Shown here one piece after another: positions 30,837-40,299 of a stretch of 64,000 nt of DNA. The stretch's first letter is position 1; every line of letters starts with the position of its first letter. Made by a program: the position numbers and the translations under genes. A model generated the notes under the pieces. The model did no database searches. It had not been told where the DNA came from and saw only the letters and a program-made list of their open reading frames with translations. The stretch is taken from positions 1-64,000 of the forward strand of contig LT629951.1 of the NCBI GenBank assembly GCA_900104565.1, written 5' to 3'. The stretch comes from Ruminococcaceae bacterium Marseille-P2935 (GTDB lineage: Bacteria; Bacillota; Clostridia; Oscillospirales; Ruminococcaceae).

Positions 30837-31287
30837 TTCAATGTTCTCGGGTACCCGGTCAAAATCTTTGATTTTAGTAACGGATGAGGTTATTATAACT
30901 CAAAAGCAAAATGCAGCGCATTTTGTTGGGCACAGCCCTGCCGGCTTTAGACGGCCTTTTGTTGTTTCAATGCTCTCGGGTACCCACTCAAAATCTTTGA
31001 TTTTAGTAACGGATGAGGTTATTATAACTCAAAAACAAAATGCAGCGCATTTTGTTGGGCACAGCCCTGCCGGCTTTAGACGGCCTTTTGTTGTTTCAAT
31101 GTTCTCGGGTACCCACTCAAAATCTTTGATTTTAGTAACGGATGAGATTATTATAACTCAAAAACAAAATGCAGCGCATTTTGTTGGGCACAGCCCTGCC
31201 GGCTTTAGACGGCCTTTTGTTGTTTCAATGTTCTCGGGTACCCACTCAAAATCTTTGATTTTGTTAGTGGGTGAGGTTATTATACCA
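30837..31287 (-). repeat. 129-bp hairpin-core units with long spacer
   Basis: Cores with CTCGGGTACCCACTCAAAATC recur every 129 bp; spacers of about 78 bp carry a hairpin AAAATGC-AGC-GCATTTT and a stem GCCG...CGGC. The last unit, next to the left end, carries ACCCACT/AGTGGGT as stem arms. In interior units the outer stem is imperfect. Confidence 0.88.
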
Positions 31288-31360
31288 TCTTTTTTGAACC
31301 CCCACATGGGTTTTAAACGAATTTCATTAAAACTTAAGGGTGTTCACACAAACTGTACAC

Positions 31361-31395
31361 AAAAACAAAGGCCGGTAATCCGGCCTTTGTTTTTA
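31361..31395 (-). terminator. intrinsic terminator after livJ2
   Basis: AAAACAAAGGCCGG and CCGGCCTTTGTTTT form a perfect stem with a 4-nt loop and T-run on the minus strand, 25 bp after the stop. Confidence 0.9.
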
Positions 31396-31416
31396 GAGAA
31401 ACGAATGAAAAGAATA

Positions 31417-32619
31417 TTATTGGTAATAATCATAATCAGTTTGTGCCACCCATTTTCCATTTACAATCTGGCTGACTCTATATTTTCTGGTTACGTCACC
31501 AATTGGATTAAACTTGATGGGTCCGCTCATTCCTACAAACCCGTCCAGCGCGGCTAATTCGTCCCGCAAGGTTTTTCGGTTTACCTCACCTTTTTCAGCT
31601 GCTTTTTTCATAGCAGCTGCCAGCATATTAGTTGCATCATAAGAGCAAATACCAATTACTGTTGGGGCAAGGCCTCCTGAGCGGGATACAAATTCGTCAT
31701 TCCACGCTTTATCGGTTGGGTCTTCCAGGTCCAGTACATGCATAGTTCCGCTATACACCCCTTCCCCATCTGCTCCAACCAGTTCTGAGAAAACTTCAGA
31801 AAAACCAACACCCATAGCAACAATTTCAACATCCCAGCCCATCTGGCGAATTTGTTTTACCATAATGCTAGCCTGTTGGTAAAAGCTTACCAAGCAGATG
31901 GTATCCGGGTTGCTTTGGCGTATTTTGCTCAAAGAGGCCGAAAAGTCGGTATCTGTATCGCTGAACATCTCTTCCATTGTTACCTCAATACCATTGCCTT
32001 CGCACGCCTTTACAAAGTTGTCTCTTACCGAAACGCCCCAGTCGTTATTCAGGTAAAGAACGCCAACTTTTTTGGTCCCTATGTATTTCTTCATGATAAC
32101 ATTGGAATAGAATGGGGCTTCACCATCCTGTCGACCCATAATTCCAAACTGGTAATCGCCCATTCCGGCATAATCTGTATGAGTCGCCGAGGGGGAAAGC
32201 TGTACAAGGCCTGCCTCCTCATAAATCGGCGCGGCCGCCATACAGGATGAACTGGAAAAGTCGCCGACTACTGCTAGAATTTTGTCGTCCTGTACAATGC
32301 GGCGGGCAATATCAACCGACTCTTTTGGGTCTCCTTTTGAGTCGAAGATCTCCTTTTCCAGCATAACACCGTTTATACCGCCTGCAGCATTGATCTCTTC
32401 GATCGCCATCTGAACTGCAATATCCATATTCTTGCCATTTTCAGCATTATTTCCGGTCATGGGGGCAGTTACTGCAATTTTATAAGCGGATGGTTTTGCT
32501 TCTGTAGAACCTGCGCCGACAGACGTTTGCCCCTGGCTAGAAGGTGCTGGTTGTGTGCAACCTGAAAATACTCCTAAAATCAAAATGACTGCAAGTACCA
32601 GTGAAAGTGCTTTTTTCAT
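31417..32619 (-). CDS. livJ: substrate-binding lipoprotein of second Liv-type importer
   Basis: A 400-residue type-1 binding protein. The signal peptide ends in lipobox VFSGC (Cys about 21), followed by a Ser/Gly-rich linker. KIAVTAPMTGNNAENGKNMDIAVQMAIEEINAAGGINGVMLE is the classical Peripla_BP_6 start for amino-acid or organic-acid binding. It is the last gene of the second transporter operon, after the URO-D-like gene, and has its own terminator. The start has ACGGAGGG upstream. The two binding proteins in this window are clearly different in sequence. Confidence 0.92.
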   Translation of the reverse strand: MKKALSLVLAVILILGVFSGCTQPAPSSQGQTSVGAGSTEAKPSAYKIAVTAPMTGNNAENGKNMDIAVQMAIEEINAAGGINGVMLEKEIFDSKGDPKESVDIARRIVQDDKILAVVGDFSSSSCMAAAPIYEEAGLVQLSPSATHTDYAGMGDYQFGIMGRQDGEAPFYSNVIMKKYIGTKKVGVLYLNNDWGVSVRDNFVKACEGNGIEVTMEEMFSDTDTDFSASLSKIRQSNPDTICLVSFYQQASIMVKQIRQMGWDVEIVAMGVGFSEVFSELVGADGEGVYSGTMHVLDLEDPTDKAWNDEFVSRSGGLAPTVIGICSYDATNMLAAAMKKAAEKGEVNRKTLRDELAALDGFVGMSGPIKFNPIGDVTRKYRVSQIVNGKWVAQTDYDYYQ

Positions 32620-32855
32620 ATCATAACCCTCCGTAATAATTCATTCATTTTAGATGATAACGATTTTAACAGGTCTTTTTCAAATTTTGGCCGCTTGTTC
32701 TGCCCGTCCAATTAATAGCTGATGCAGTTTTGTTTGGTTGCTTTCATGCACCTCGCTGCAAGTCTTTCCCGCACAAATACAAATTGGTCCGCTTCCACCT
32801 TGTTTCAGACATATATCTTTTCTGGTTACCCCAATCAAAAAATGCCATGTGTTGT

Positions 32856-33806
32856 TTATGCCTCGGCAGCTGCCTCAACAACCCAGCGTATTCTTTGGTA
32901 ATCAATATCGGACGGAAGTGTACAGTCTGCCCCCAGCATCACACCAAGCTTGCCCGAAATGTCAATCAGCCTTTTCGTTTCCGCCTTGATCTGCTCCTCG
33001 GTGCCGGTATAAAGTAACCCTGTGGCCCGGCTGTCGAAACCGCCCATCCGGGGAATCTCCCCAAAATACTCCGCCCCCTGTTCCCAGGTTACATCATCCA
33101 CATTGCAGGCCCAATGCATCAGCTGCAGGGGATAATCTCTCCACCAGTCCAGATGGTTTTTTATGCCAGACCAGCCACACAGGTGAGCAATATTGTAACT
33201 GGAAGTTGCATTCATTGCATCACAGACTGTAAAATCCTGTGGTTTAATCCAGCTGTCATATTGCTCCTTAGTATATCTTCCTACATCGGCTGAGTGGATA
33301 GCCAGGTAACTTCCAGTACATCCGCCCTGACTGGTACACAGCTCAATAATGTCAACACAATCCTGTGCGACCGCCTTCATCCCTTCCAAAACACTGTCCG
33401 GGTCATCTTTTAAGTGCTGGGTCGTCATTTCGTCCCCCGCCGAAAAGCGCATGGCAGAAAACGGTGCAAACAGGCTCCAAAAGGTCATACAGTCGCCCTG
33501 CAGCGCATCGTTGATGCGCGCCGCATACTCCGCCTGCTCCCGAATAAACTTATGATTCCGACCGTGAGGCTTTACCTTTCTCCAGTCGGTGGATTTTGTA
33601 ATGGTCTGGCCAATGTCCCAGGGGAAAAATGCGTCATTCATAATCTTTAAAAAGTCGATACCAGACTTTTTATAGTACTGCATATGCGTTGCTACAAATT
33701 TTTCGCCATATCGATCCTCCCCTGTAAAATGGAACCACATACTCACAGGTACCCGGTCCACCTCTTTTCGCTCAAAGGCGTTTTTTACCCGTTCAACCTT
33801 ATTCAT
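32856..33806 (-). CDS. URO-D-family protein, methyltransferase-like
   Basis: A 316-residue protein of the uroporphyrinogen decarboxylase superfamily. The C-terminal half has H208-x-C210 (AHLCGWSG) and C295 (GADCTLPSD), the spacing of zinc ligands in cobamide-dependent methyltransferases of the MtaA/MtbA type. A haem-pathway decarboxylase is less likely. No corrinoid protein is adjacent, so the activity is uncertain. The start has AAGGAGG upstream. It sits between livF and livJ of the second operon. Confidence 0.82.
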   Translation of the reverse strand: MNKVERVKNAFERKEVDRVPVSMWFHFTGEDRYGEKFVATHMQYYKKSGIDFLKIMNDAFFPWDIGQTITKSTDWRKVKPHGRNHKFIREQAEYAARINDALQGDCMTFWSLFAPFSAMRFSAGDEMTTQHLKDDPDSVLEGMKAVAQDCVDIIELCTSQGGCTGSYLAIHSADVGRYTKEQYDSWIKPQDFTVCDAMNATSSYNIAHLCGWSGIKNHLDWWRDYPLQLMHWACNVDDVTWEQGAEYFGEIPRMGGFDSRATGLLYTGTEEQIKAETKRLIDISGKLGVMLGADCTLPSDIDYQRIRWVVEAAAEA

Positions 33807-34055
33807 TTCTTCCTCCTTCGTTAACACTGCAATCTTTTATTTTCTATCGATAGACAAATACATATAACCGTCTGGAATAAAGCCCAAAATTGACCTTTGA
33901 CAAAAATTATTTTGTTTAATCGCTTCATTCGTCTGCAAAGCTTTCAAATGGCATCCGCCCCGCAAACGGTTTCATCGGAGCTGGGGGATCAACTAGGCCA
34001 ACAGAATCCATAATGGGTTGCGGTGCTATTCTTTCGCTTCCTGTTAAAACCTGTT

Positions 34056-34766
34056 TTAAATGCCCAAATACGCTTTTTGCACCGTAGGGTTATCCAACAG
34101 GTCTTCTCCCGCACCGGTCAGTATGATGTGGCCTCTTTCCAGCACATAGGCCCGGTCGCAGACCGAAAGGGACATGTTGGCATTCTGTTCAATTAGCAGC
34201 ACGGTTTTCCCCAGAGACTGAATTTTTAAAATAAGATTAAAAATTTCATCCACTACAATAGGTGCCAGCCCCAGGGTGGGTTCATCCATCATAATCAGCT
34301 GCGGATCGCTCATAAGACCCCTTGCAATTGCCAGCATCTGCTGTTCCCCGCCCGAAAGGGTCCCCCCCTGCTGGCGGCGGCGCTCACGCAATCGCGGAAA
34401 CAATTCATATTGTTCCTCCAGCCAGTTGTTCAACTCTGCTTTGCTCATGTTTTTGCATATGGTCTTTCCTGTAATCAGGTTTTCTTCTACCGTCAGCTGC
34501 GGAAACACGTTGCGGCCTTCCGGTACATGACAAAGCCCCATCTGTACTATTTTGTGGGCGGGCTGGCGGGAAATATCCTGCCCTTTTAACCATACCGATC
34601 CGCTGTCTTTTTCCACAATTCCCGAAAGCGCCAGCAGAGTTGACGTTTTCCCAGCGCCATTTGCTCCGATCAACGAAACAATTTCGTGCTCTTTTACTTC
34701 AAAAGAAATATCTGTTACCGCCTGGGTCGAACCATAAGTTACAGTAAGATGTTCTACTTTAAGCAT
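34056..34766 (-). CDS. livF: branched-chain-type ABC transporter ATP-binding protein (LivF), second copy
   Basis: A 236-residue ATPase with Walker A GANGAGKTS, LivF-type GLCHVPEGRNVFPQLTVEENL, signature LSGGEQQ and Walker B LIMMDEPTLGLAP. The start overlaps the end of livG. A 249-bp gap follows before the URO-D gene. Confidence 0.93.
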   Translation of the reverse strand: MLKVEHLTVTYGSTQAVTDISFEVKEHEIVSLIGANGAGKTSTLLALSGIVEKDSGSVWLKGQDISRQPAHKIVQMGLCHVPEGRNVFPQLTVEENLITGKTICKNMSKAELNNWLEEQYELFPRLRERRRQQGGTLSGGEQQMLAIARGLMSDPQLIMMDEPTLGLAPIVVDEIFNLILKIQSLGKTVLLIEQNANMSLSVCDRAYVLERGHIILTGAGEDLLDNPTVQKAYLGI

Positions 34767-35562
34767 GCTCTGCCACCTTTCTTACCCGGGCTTTTTCGGT
34801 TTTCCGTTCCCCCAAATAGGCTTTTTTGACCTCTTCGTTAGAGGTTACCTGTTCTGGGGTTCCCTCGCAGATCTTCTGCCCAAAATTAATGACCAGCACC
34901 TTTTGGCAAAGGCTCATCACAAACTTCATATCATGCTCGATAACCACAATGGTAAGCCCCTCGCTGTTTAAATCCCGAATCAGCTGCAGCAGCTCCATCG
35001 TTTCGCTGGGGTTCATACCGGCTGCCGGTTCGTCCAGCAGCAATATTTTGGGACCCAGTGCCAATGCCCGCGCAATCTCCAGCTTGCGCTGAATACCATA
35101 GGGAAGATTCCCCGCATTCATCTGGGCATATTCCTCTATTCCCACCCGGCGCAGCATTTCCATTCCTTTTTCTGCCGCAAACGTCTCTTCCCGACGGTAA
35201 CGTTTGGTGTGAAAAATAGAATCAATGAGCGTTGTTTTTAGTTGTATATGAAACCCCAGCTTAACATTTTCGAGAGTACTCATATCACGAAACAGCTTAA
35301 TGTTCTGAAAGGTCCGGGCCATACCAAGTCCCGCAATCTGATCCGGCTCACAGGTGCTAATGTTTTTCCCCTCAAACCAGACCTCTCCCGATGTGGGGGC
35401 ATATACCCCTGTGCACACATTGAAGAAGGTGGTTTTTCCGGCTCCGTTTGGCCCAATAATGCCGACAATTTCTCCTTCATTCACTTTAAAATTTACCTGA
35501 TCCACTGCTTTTAACCCACCAAAAGATTTGCAGAGGTTTTTGCATTCTAAAATTGTTTTCAT
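34759..35562 (-). CDS. livG: branched-chain-type ABC transporter ATP-binding protein (LivG), second copy
   Basis: A 267-residue ATPase with Walker A GPNGAGKTT, GLARTFQNIKLFRDMSTLENV, the region NLPYGIQRKLEIARAL in place of the standard signature, and Walker B ILLLDEPAAGMNPSE, all typical of LivG. The start with GGAGGTGGAAGT before ATG is far better than an upstream start that would add 52 non-homologous residues overlapping livM. Confidence 0.93.
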   Translation of the reverse strand: MKTILECKNLCKSFGGLKAVDQVNFKVNEGEIVGIIGPNGAGKTTFFNVCTGVYAPTSGEVWFEGKNISTCEPDQIAGLGMARTFQNIKLFRDMSTLENVKLGFHIQLKTTLIDSIFHTKRYRREETFAAEKGMEMLRRVGIEEYAQMNAGNLPYGIQRKLEIARALALGPKILLLDEPAAGMNPSETMELLQLIRDLNSEGLTIVVIEHDMKFVMSLCQKVLVINFGQKICEGTPEQVTSNEEVKKAYLGERKTEKARVRKVAEHA

Positions 35563-36611
35563 ACTTCCACCTCCAGCCTTTGCGCTTTGCGAAGGTTTTC
35601 CTTTTGGCGGCGTTTCTTTTTCCTTCCGGTCAACGCACCGCTGCTGCTGCCTGCTATTCCCTGGGGACGAAGCCACATAGTAGCAATAATAATAACCGAA
35701 TAAACCACCAGCCGCCAATCTCCAAACGGCCGCATCAGCTCCGATAACCCGTTAGAAACAAGTGACCCCACAACCGGACCAACCATGGTGCCCTGCCCGC
35801 CAATAATCAGCATAGACAACACATTAAAACTTTCGTTGGTGGTATACATATCGGCTGCAATAAACTGGTAATAGGGCGCCATAAAGGCTCCGGCTACTCC
35901 TGCCCAAAAAGCTGCAACAAAAAAATTAAGCGCTTTATACCGAAGCAGGTTTACTCCCAGCGACCGGGCCGCCGCCTCGTCTTCCCGTATGGAAAGCCAT
36001 GCCCTGCCCACCTTTGAGTTCATAATTCTGCGAATGGTAAAAATACACAGGGCAAGTATTGCAAAAACGATGTAGTAATAATGGTTGACCTGACTTAACT
36101 TCATTCCAAAAATGCTTGGATGCGGAATATTTTTTATTCCCATGGCCCCGCCTGTAAGCCCGGTCCAGTTTTGAGCAAGCAGGCGGACAATTTCAGAAAA
36201 GCCCATGGTGATAATAGAAAAGTAAATACCCTTTAAACGGATTGCCGGTATTGAAATAACCAGGCCAAACACCGCTGTTGTAAGCCCTGCCAGCGGCAGA
36301 AGCAGCCAAAAGCTGATTCCAAACCGTGTTGCAAGAATTGCCTCGGTATAAGAGCCAATACACATCATTCCCGCAATTCCCAGGCAAAACATGCCGGAAT
36401 AACCGTTGATTACATTCAGTGCTGTAGTTAGCACACTAAACAGCATAACCTTTACAAGCATACCTTTCAGGTAATTGTTCTGGCTGATTAATGGGAACAG
36501 CAATACAGCCGCACTAAAAAAAACCAGCAGCAGCCTTTGGCGCCGCATTACCCAGCTTTTCACCTGCTGCATCCCGCCAGAAATTTTTTGCATGATTTCA
36601 TTCCGTTTCAT
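35559..36611 (-). CDS. livM: branched-chain-type ABC transporter permease (LivM), second copy
   Basis: A 350-residue permease with about ten hydrophobic segments and the conserved loop SKVGRAWLSIREDEAAARSLGVN. The C-terminus has an unusually basic tail (about residues 325-350, KKKRRQKENLRK). It overlaps livH and livG by 4 bp each. Confidence 0.92.
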   Translation of the reverse strand: MKRNEIMQKISGGMQQVKSWVMRRQRLLLVFFSAAVLLFPLISQNNYLKGMLVKVMLFSVLTTALNVINGYSGMFCLGIAGMMCIGSYTEAILATRFGISFWLLLPLAGLTTAVFGLVISIPAIRLKGIYFSIITMGFSEIVRLLAQNWTGLTGGAMGIKNIPHPSIFGMKLSQVNHYYYIVFAILALCIFTIRRIMNSKVGRAWLSIREDEAAARSLGVNLLRYKALNFFVAAFWAGVAGAFMAPYYQFIAADMYTTNESFNVLSMLIIGGQGTMVGPVVGSLVSNGLSELMRPFGDWRLVVYSVIIIATMWLRPQGIAGSSSGALTGRKKKRRQKENLRKAQRLEVEV

Positions 36612-37480
36612 TGGCGGTACCCCTTTTTTGTTCCAATGCCCTGAGGCATAAAGATTAATACCACTACCATAAATACAAACGCTATGGTGTCTCTGTAATT
36701 GGCAGAGAAAAACATGATTCCGATATTCTCCAACAGGCCAATCAGCATGCCTCCCACCGCCGCAGCTCCCACGTTGGACAAACCTCCCAGAACAACTGCC
36801 GAGAACGCTTTAAATCCAACTGCCTGACCCATGGTGGCGTATACGTTTCCATAGTAAACTGCCAGCAAAAGACCAGCTGTTCCGCCCAATGCGCACCCAA
36901 TGCAGTTGCCCAGCAGCGCCATGCGGTTGACATGGATGCCAACCAGCGCCGCGGCTTTTTTATCCTGCGCAACTGCCCTGAGCTGCATGCCCACCTGGGT
37001 TTTTTTCGTAAACAAAGACAATCCTGACGCCATAATAATCACCATAACCAACACCAGAATCTGCACATAGGTGACCCGCAGGTCGCCCAGCTGAATATAT
37101 TTTCCTCCAAACAGGCTGGCCATGGGTTTTACTTCGGTTCCAAAATAAATTTGTGCCAGGCTTTTAAACAGCTGGCTGATGGCCACTGTACATATAATGG
37201 CAATATGCTTTGGAGCAAGCAGAAAGCGCTCGTAACAAAACTTATAAATCAACATTCCAGCAACTACGCCGCCCGCTATTCCTGCAATACAACCAATCAG
37301 CAAATTATTTCCGAACAAAATAAAGGCGTAATATGCTGCAAATGCGCCCACCATGGCAACTTCTCCATAGGAAAACGTAACTAACCCAACAATGCCATAA
37401 ATAAATGCATACCCAATGGCCATCAGCGCATAGATGGAGCCCTGGCAAACCCCGTTTAATATCTGCTCCAATATGTACAT
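36608..37480 (-). CDS. livH: branched-chain-type ABC transporter permease (LivH), second copy
   Basis: A 290-residue permease with eight or so hydrophobic segments. The N-terminus reads QGSIYALMAIGYAFIYGIVGLVTFSYGEVAMVGAF, matching LivH. The conserved loop is TQVGMQLRAVAQDKKAAALVGIHVNR. The start has AAGAGGTGAAGAA upstream. It follows the alcohol dehydrogenase gene after a 359-bp gap. Confidence 0.92.
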   Translation of the reverse strand: MYILEQILNGVCQGSIYALMAIGYAFIYGIVGLVTFSYGEVAMVGAFAAYYAFILFGNNLLIGCIAGIAGGVVAGMLIYKFCYERFLLAPKHIAIICTVAISQLFKSLAQIYFGTEVKPMASLFGGKYIQLGDLRVTYVQILVLVMVIIMASGLSLFTKKTQVGMQLRAVAQDKKAAALVGIHVNRMALLGNCIGCALGGTAGLLLAVYYGNVYATMGQAVGFKAFSAVVLGGLSNVGAAAVGGMLIGLLENIGIMFFSANYRDTIAFVFMVVVLIFMPQGIGTKKGYRQ

Positions 37481-37839
37481 TTCTTCACCTCTTATACCAA
37501 TTTACACCAATCATTTTTGTAACAGTTGCTTTCATTTTTTAGCAAGGGCTGCACCGCACCGACAAAACCGTATGCGGGTAAGTAAAGCGAGCCAACGCCT
37601 GCTTATACCCCAAAAGCAGCGGGTATATGCCCTAAAAGGGCAGTTGCGTTACCCAAAGGCTGTATGCAGTCCCAACGGCCTCCCACCTGGGCACCTCCAA
37701 GGGGACTCGCCCTGTGCCTGATACGCGTTTTTATTACAGGCAATAAAATGAGCAAAGTGAAAAATATTCTGAAACGTCACTTACACAACCGCTGTTATTC
37801 TCTTTTAAGCAAACCTTGCATCCCTTACCAAAGCCACCG
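37481..37839. other. intergenic, nothing recognised
   Basis: 359 bp between the alcohol dehydrogenase and livH. A promoter for the transporter may lie here, but no clear pair of hexamers or hairpin stood out. Confidence 0.45.
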
Positions 37840-39012
37840 TTAATAGGCAAGCCTTAATATTTCCAGCACATCCGCTTTTTCTAAGCTGCGAATACAGCCG
37901 ATTGGGCCGTTGCGGGTAGCCGAAGCCGCCATCCTGTCGAACAATTCTTGGGTGTTAATCCCCAGTTCCCGAATGGATGTTGGCATTCCAAGCTCTTTAA
38001 AAAGCTCTTCCAGCTTCACAATTCCCCTGCGGGCTGTTTCTTCCGGGTTGTTTGCATCATACTCCACATCCATTACCTTGCTGGCAAAACGTGCAAAACG
38101 GGGAATATCGCTTTTATAGGTGTATTTCATCCATGCCGGGGTAATCACCGAAAGCGAGGCTCCATGGGTAACATTGTAATGGGCGCTTAGCTCGGTACCT
38201 ATTGCATGGCTGGCCCAGCAGCCATTCCTGCCGCCCTCCAGCAAACCATTGTGCGCCAGGGTACCAGCCCACATCACCTGGCTTCTGGCCTCGACATTTT
38301 GTCCATTCTGCTTTAGTAAAAGCCCGTTGTTTATTGCGGTTTTCATCACTGCTTCCCCCAAACGGTCGGTCAGCTCAACGTCAGTGGAGTTGGTGAAATA
38401 CCGTTCCATACAGTGAGATAAAATATCGGTCACCCCGCAAACCGTTTGTTTTTCTGGCAATGTTAATGTAAGTTCCGGATTCAATATGGCAAAAGCAGGC
38501 CTCAGGGACGCGTCTAAAACGTCAAATTTCTGCTGTGTTTGGGGGTTGCTAATCACCGAGCCAATGCTGCCTTCGCTTCCGGTTGCCGCAATGGTTAAAA
38601 TAACGCCAACCGGTGGCGGGTTTTTCACCTCTCCTTTTCCAATATATAGGTCCCAAGGGTCTCCATGCCAATGTACTGCTGCAGCAATGCCTTTGGCCGT
38701 GTCAATGGCACTTCCTCCCCCAACTGCCAAAACAACTGACAAGCATTTTTCCCGAAAAAGTTCTACCCCTTCCCGCACTTTGTCAATGGTCGGGTTCGGC
38801 TGAATCCCCGAAAGCTCGGTGTATTCTACGCCGCTTTGGTTCAAAGACTGTTTTACTTGGTCAAGAAGCCCACTTTCGTCTAAAAACGAACCGGAATCCC
38901 GTACCAGCAAAACTTTTTTACCATACGCCGCACACTCTTTTCCCACCTGGGACTGTGTACCTGCCCCAAAAATAATTTTTGTTCCAAACTGCCATACAAA
39001 ATTGTTGATCAT
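37840..39012 (-). CDS. iron-containing alcohol dehydrogenase (butanol dehydrogenase-like)
   Basis: A 390-residue group III dehydrogenase. The nucleotide-binding GGGSAIDTAKGIAAA (about 96-110) and the metal-site segments DILSHCMERYF and HAIGTELSAHYNVTHGASLSV are intact, giving the usual Asp/His/His/His metal ligands. Similar proteins (YqhD, BdhA) reduce aldehydes with NAD(P)H. The actual substrate is unknown. Its start has TAGGAG upstream. It lies first in the transporter operon, beside the DeoR regulator. Confidence 0.92.
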   Translation of the reverse strand: MINNFVWQFGTKIIFGAGTQSQVGKECAAYGKKVLLVRDSGSFLDESGLLDQVKQSLNQSGVEYTELSGIQPNPTIDKVREGVELFREKCLSVVLAVGGGSAIDTAKGIAAAVHWHGDPWDLYIGKGEVKNPPPVGVILTIAATGSEGSIGSVISNPQTQQKFDVLDASLRPAFAILNPELTLTLPEKQTVCGVTDILSHCMERYFTNSTDVELTDRLGEAVMKTAINNGLLLKQNGQNVEARSQVMWAGTLAHNGLLEGGRNGCWASHAIGTELSAHYNVTHGASLSVITPAWMKYTYKSDIPRFARFASKVMDVEYDANNPEETARRGIVKLEELFKELGMPTSIRELGINTQELFDRMAASATRNGPIGCIRSLEKADVLEILRLAY

Positions 39013-39306
39013 TGCTTTTCTCCTAACGTTTTTCTTTTTGCGATAACCCTGTCGGCCGGCCGAACCAAGCGGGTTTTATACAAAAGCTTATTTAAAATAA
39101 AAATTCAAGAATCTGTTTTTAAACAAACCCTAATCTGTAATAAAAAAATCATTCTTTGCGCAAGGCGCAGCTGATGGCGTGTCCAATTATATGCCTGTTT
39201 CATACTATCTGAAGCGATTCCGCCCAGAAGCAGCCCGCCTTTTACTCCATTCTCTTGCTGCACTCCTATTAGGGTCTTTTTAAATTATGTCGATTGCAGG
39301 TTTAAC

Positions 39307-40074
39307 CTAGCATAATACTAGCTGAAATGGCTCTTTGCGTAATTCATCCAAATCGTGGCTTGCAAGCCCCTTATCAACATACAGTGCCGCTACCTCGCTG
39401 TAGAGAGCGCACTGAAAATTCCCCTTTCCCTGCATTTTACTGTGATCCGCTGCAACCAAAACTGTTTTTGCTGCAGTTTTCATCGCCTGTGCAGTATCTG
39501 CACTAAAGCAGCTGATTTTAAAAAAACCGTTTCCCGGTAAAATCAGATCCGGGGTAATTACGGCATAATCAAAGTATAAATCTTTAAAAAATTCTACGGT
39601 TTTGCTTCCAATACAGTCATCGTTGCCAATAAAGTAATTTCCTCCTGCCAGCATTACATCATTTTTTTCGGTGGCACCAAGTAAAGCCGCTATACGCAGA
39701 GAATTTGTCGCAATGCGCATACCGCTGCGCCGGGCAAGCTGCTTGGCAATATACCAAGCCGTTGTGCCGTTATCTAATATCACACTGGACTGCTCTTTGA
39801 TGTCCTGGCAGATGCGGTGAGCAATACGCTTTTTTTCTTCAGTCATCCGTTGTTTTCGGTCGTCAAACGGCCGAACCAGCTCAGAAAAACCCTGGGAAAG
39901 CGATACGCCTCCATGAGTTCGAATGACAATCTCTGATTTTTCCAGCGCTTCCAAATCTCTTCGGATCGTGGAAGATGATGTACCAAACTTTTGCGCCAGC
40001 CACTCAACCGGTACAACTCCTTTTCCCCGAATAAGCTCTAAAAGTTCATTTCGTCTGTCCCATTTTTTATTCAT
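39307..40074 (-). CDS. DeoR-family transcription regulator
   Basis: A 255-residue regulator. The N-terminal winged helix (RRNELLELIRGKGVVPVEWLAQKFGTSSSTIRRDLEALEKSEIVIRTHGGVSL) is clear, followed by the DeoRC sensor domain (about 75-235) with the DNGTTAWYIAKQL motif. Such regulators usually sense phosphorylated sugars, but this context has no sugar kinase. It probably controls the adjacent alcohol dehydrogenase and transporter operon, downstream of it in the same direction. The start has GGGGGATCAGGA upstream. Confidence 0.92.
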   Translation of the reverse strand: MNKKWDRRNELLELIRGKGVVPVEWLAQKFGTSSSTIRRDLEALEKSEIVIRTHGGVSLSQGFSELVRPFDDRKQRMTEEKKRIAHRICQDIKEQSSVILDNGTTAWYIAKQLARRSGMRIATNSLRIAALLGATEKNDVMLAGGNYFIGNDDCIGSKTVEFFKDLYFDYAVITPDLILPGNGFFKISCFSADTAQAMKTAAKTVLVAADHSKMQGKGNFQCALYSEVAALYVDKGLASHDLDELRKEPFQLVLC

Positions 40075-40277
40075 TCCTGATCCCCCAAAACGTGCAGGAT
40101 TTTTTGCGTGTTTTCAACATTACTTTAACAGCCAGTGGAAAACGTGTCAACCCAAAAACGCTATTTTTTTAAGCAGAATGACTATTTTTTCAGAATATTT
40201 CAAAGAAACTACATTCATTTTTAACAGTTTTTTTGAAAGCTTAAAAATAATACGGTTTTATGCTATTTACGCACAAA

Positions 40278-40299
40278 TGTGCATAATTTTATGCGCACA
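40278..40299. promoter_or_regulatory. candidate operator upstream of the DeoR-type gene
   Basis: TGTGCATAATTTTATGCGCA is the core of a 22-bp imperfect palindrome, and GCACAAATGTGC and CATGCAT lie beside it. It lies about 200 bp upstream of the regulator start. The site is a candidate for autoregulation; binding is inferred only. Confidence 0.4.

Larger units (their letters stand above)
29943..31287 (-). repeat. composite hairpin-array element, copy 2
   Basis: Read on the minus strand it opens with TGGTATAATAACC (31287-31275), continues with hairpin cores starting near 31230, 31101, 30972 and 30843 (129 bp apart), then the GC-rich module (about 30770-30480) with the 11-bp GGTACTTTTAC hairpin (30501-30526), two degenerate cores (about 30490-30350) and the 92-bp repeats. 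It lies between the terminator of livJ2 and the IseA-like gene, in the same direction as both. The longest frame, about 286 codons, arises because 129 bp is 43 codons. Confidence 0.85.

Noticed and set aside
30697-31557. 286-codon frame with a 43-residue repeat
   Set aside because: The DNA unit is 129 bp (43 codons), so the frame stays open by periodicity. It runs into the livJ2 terminator and the antisense of livJ2.
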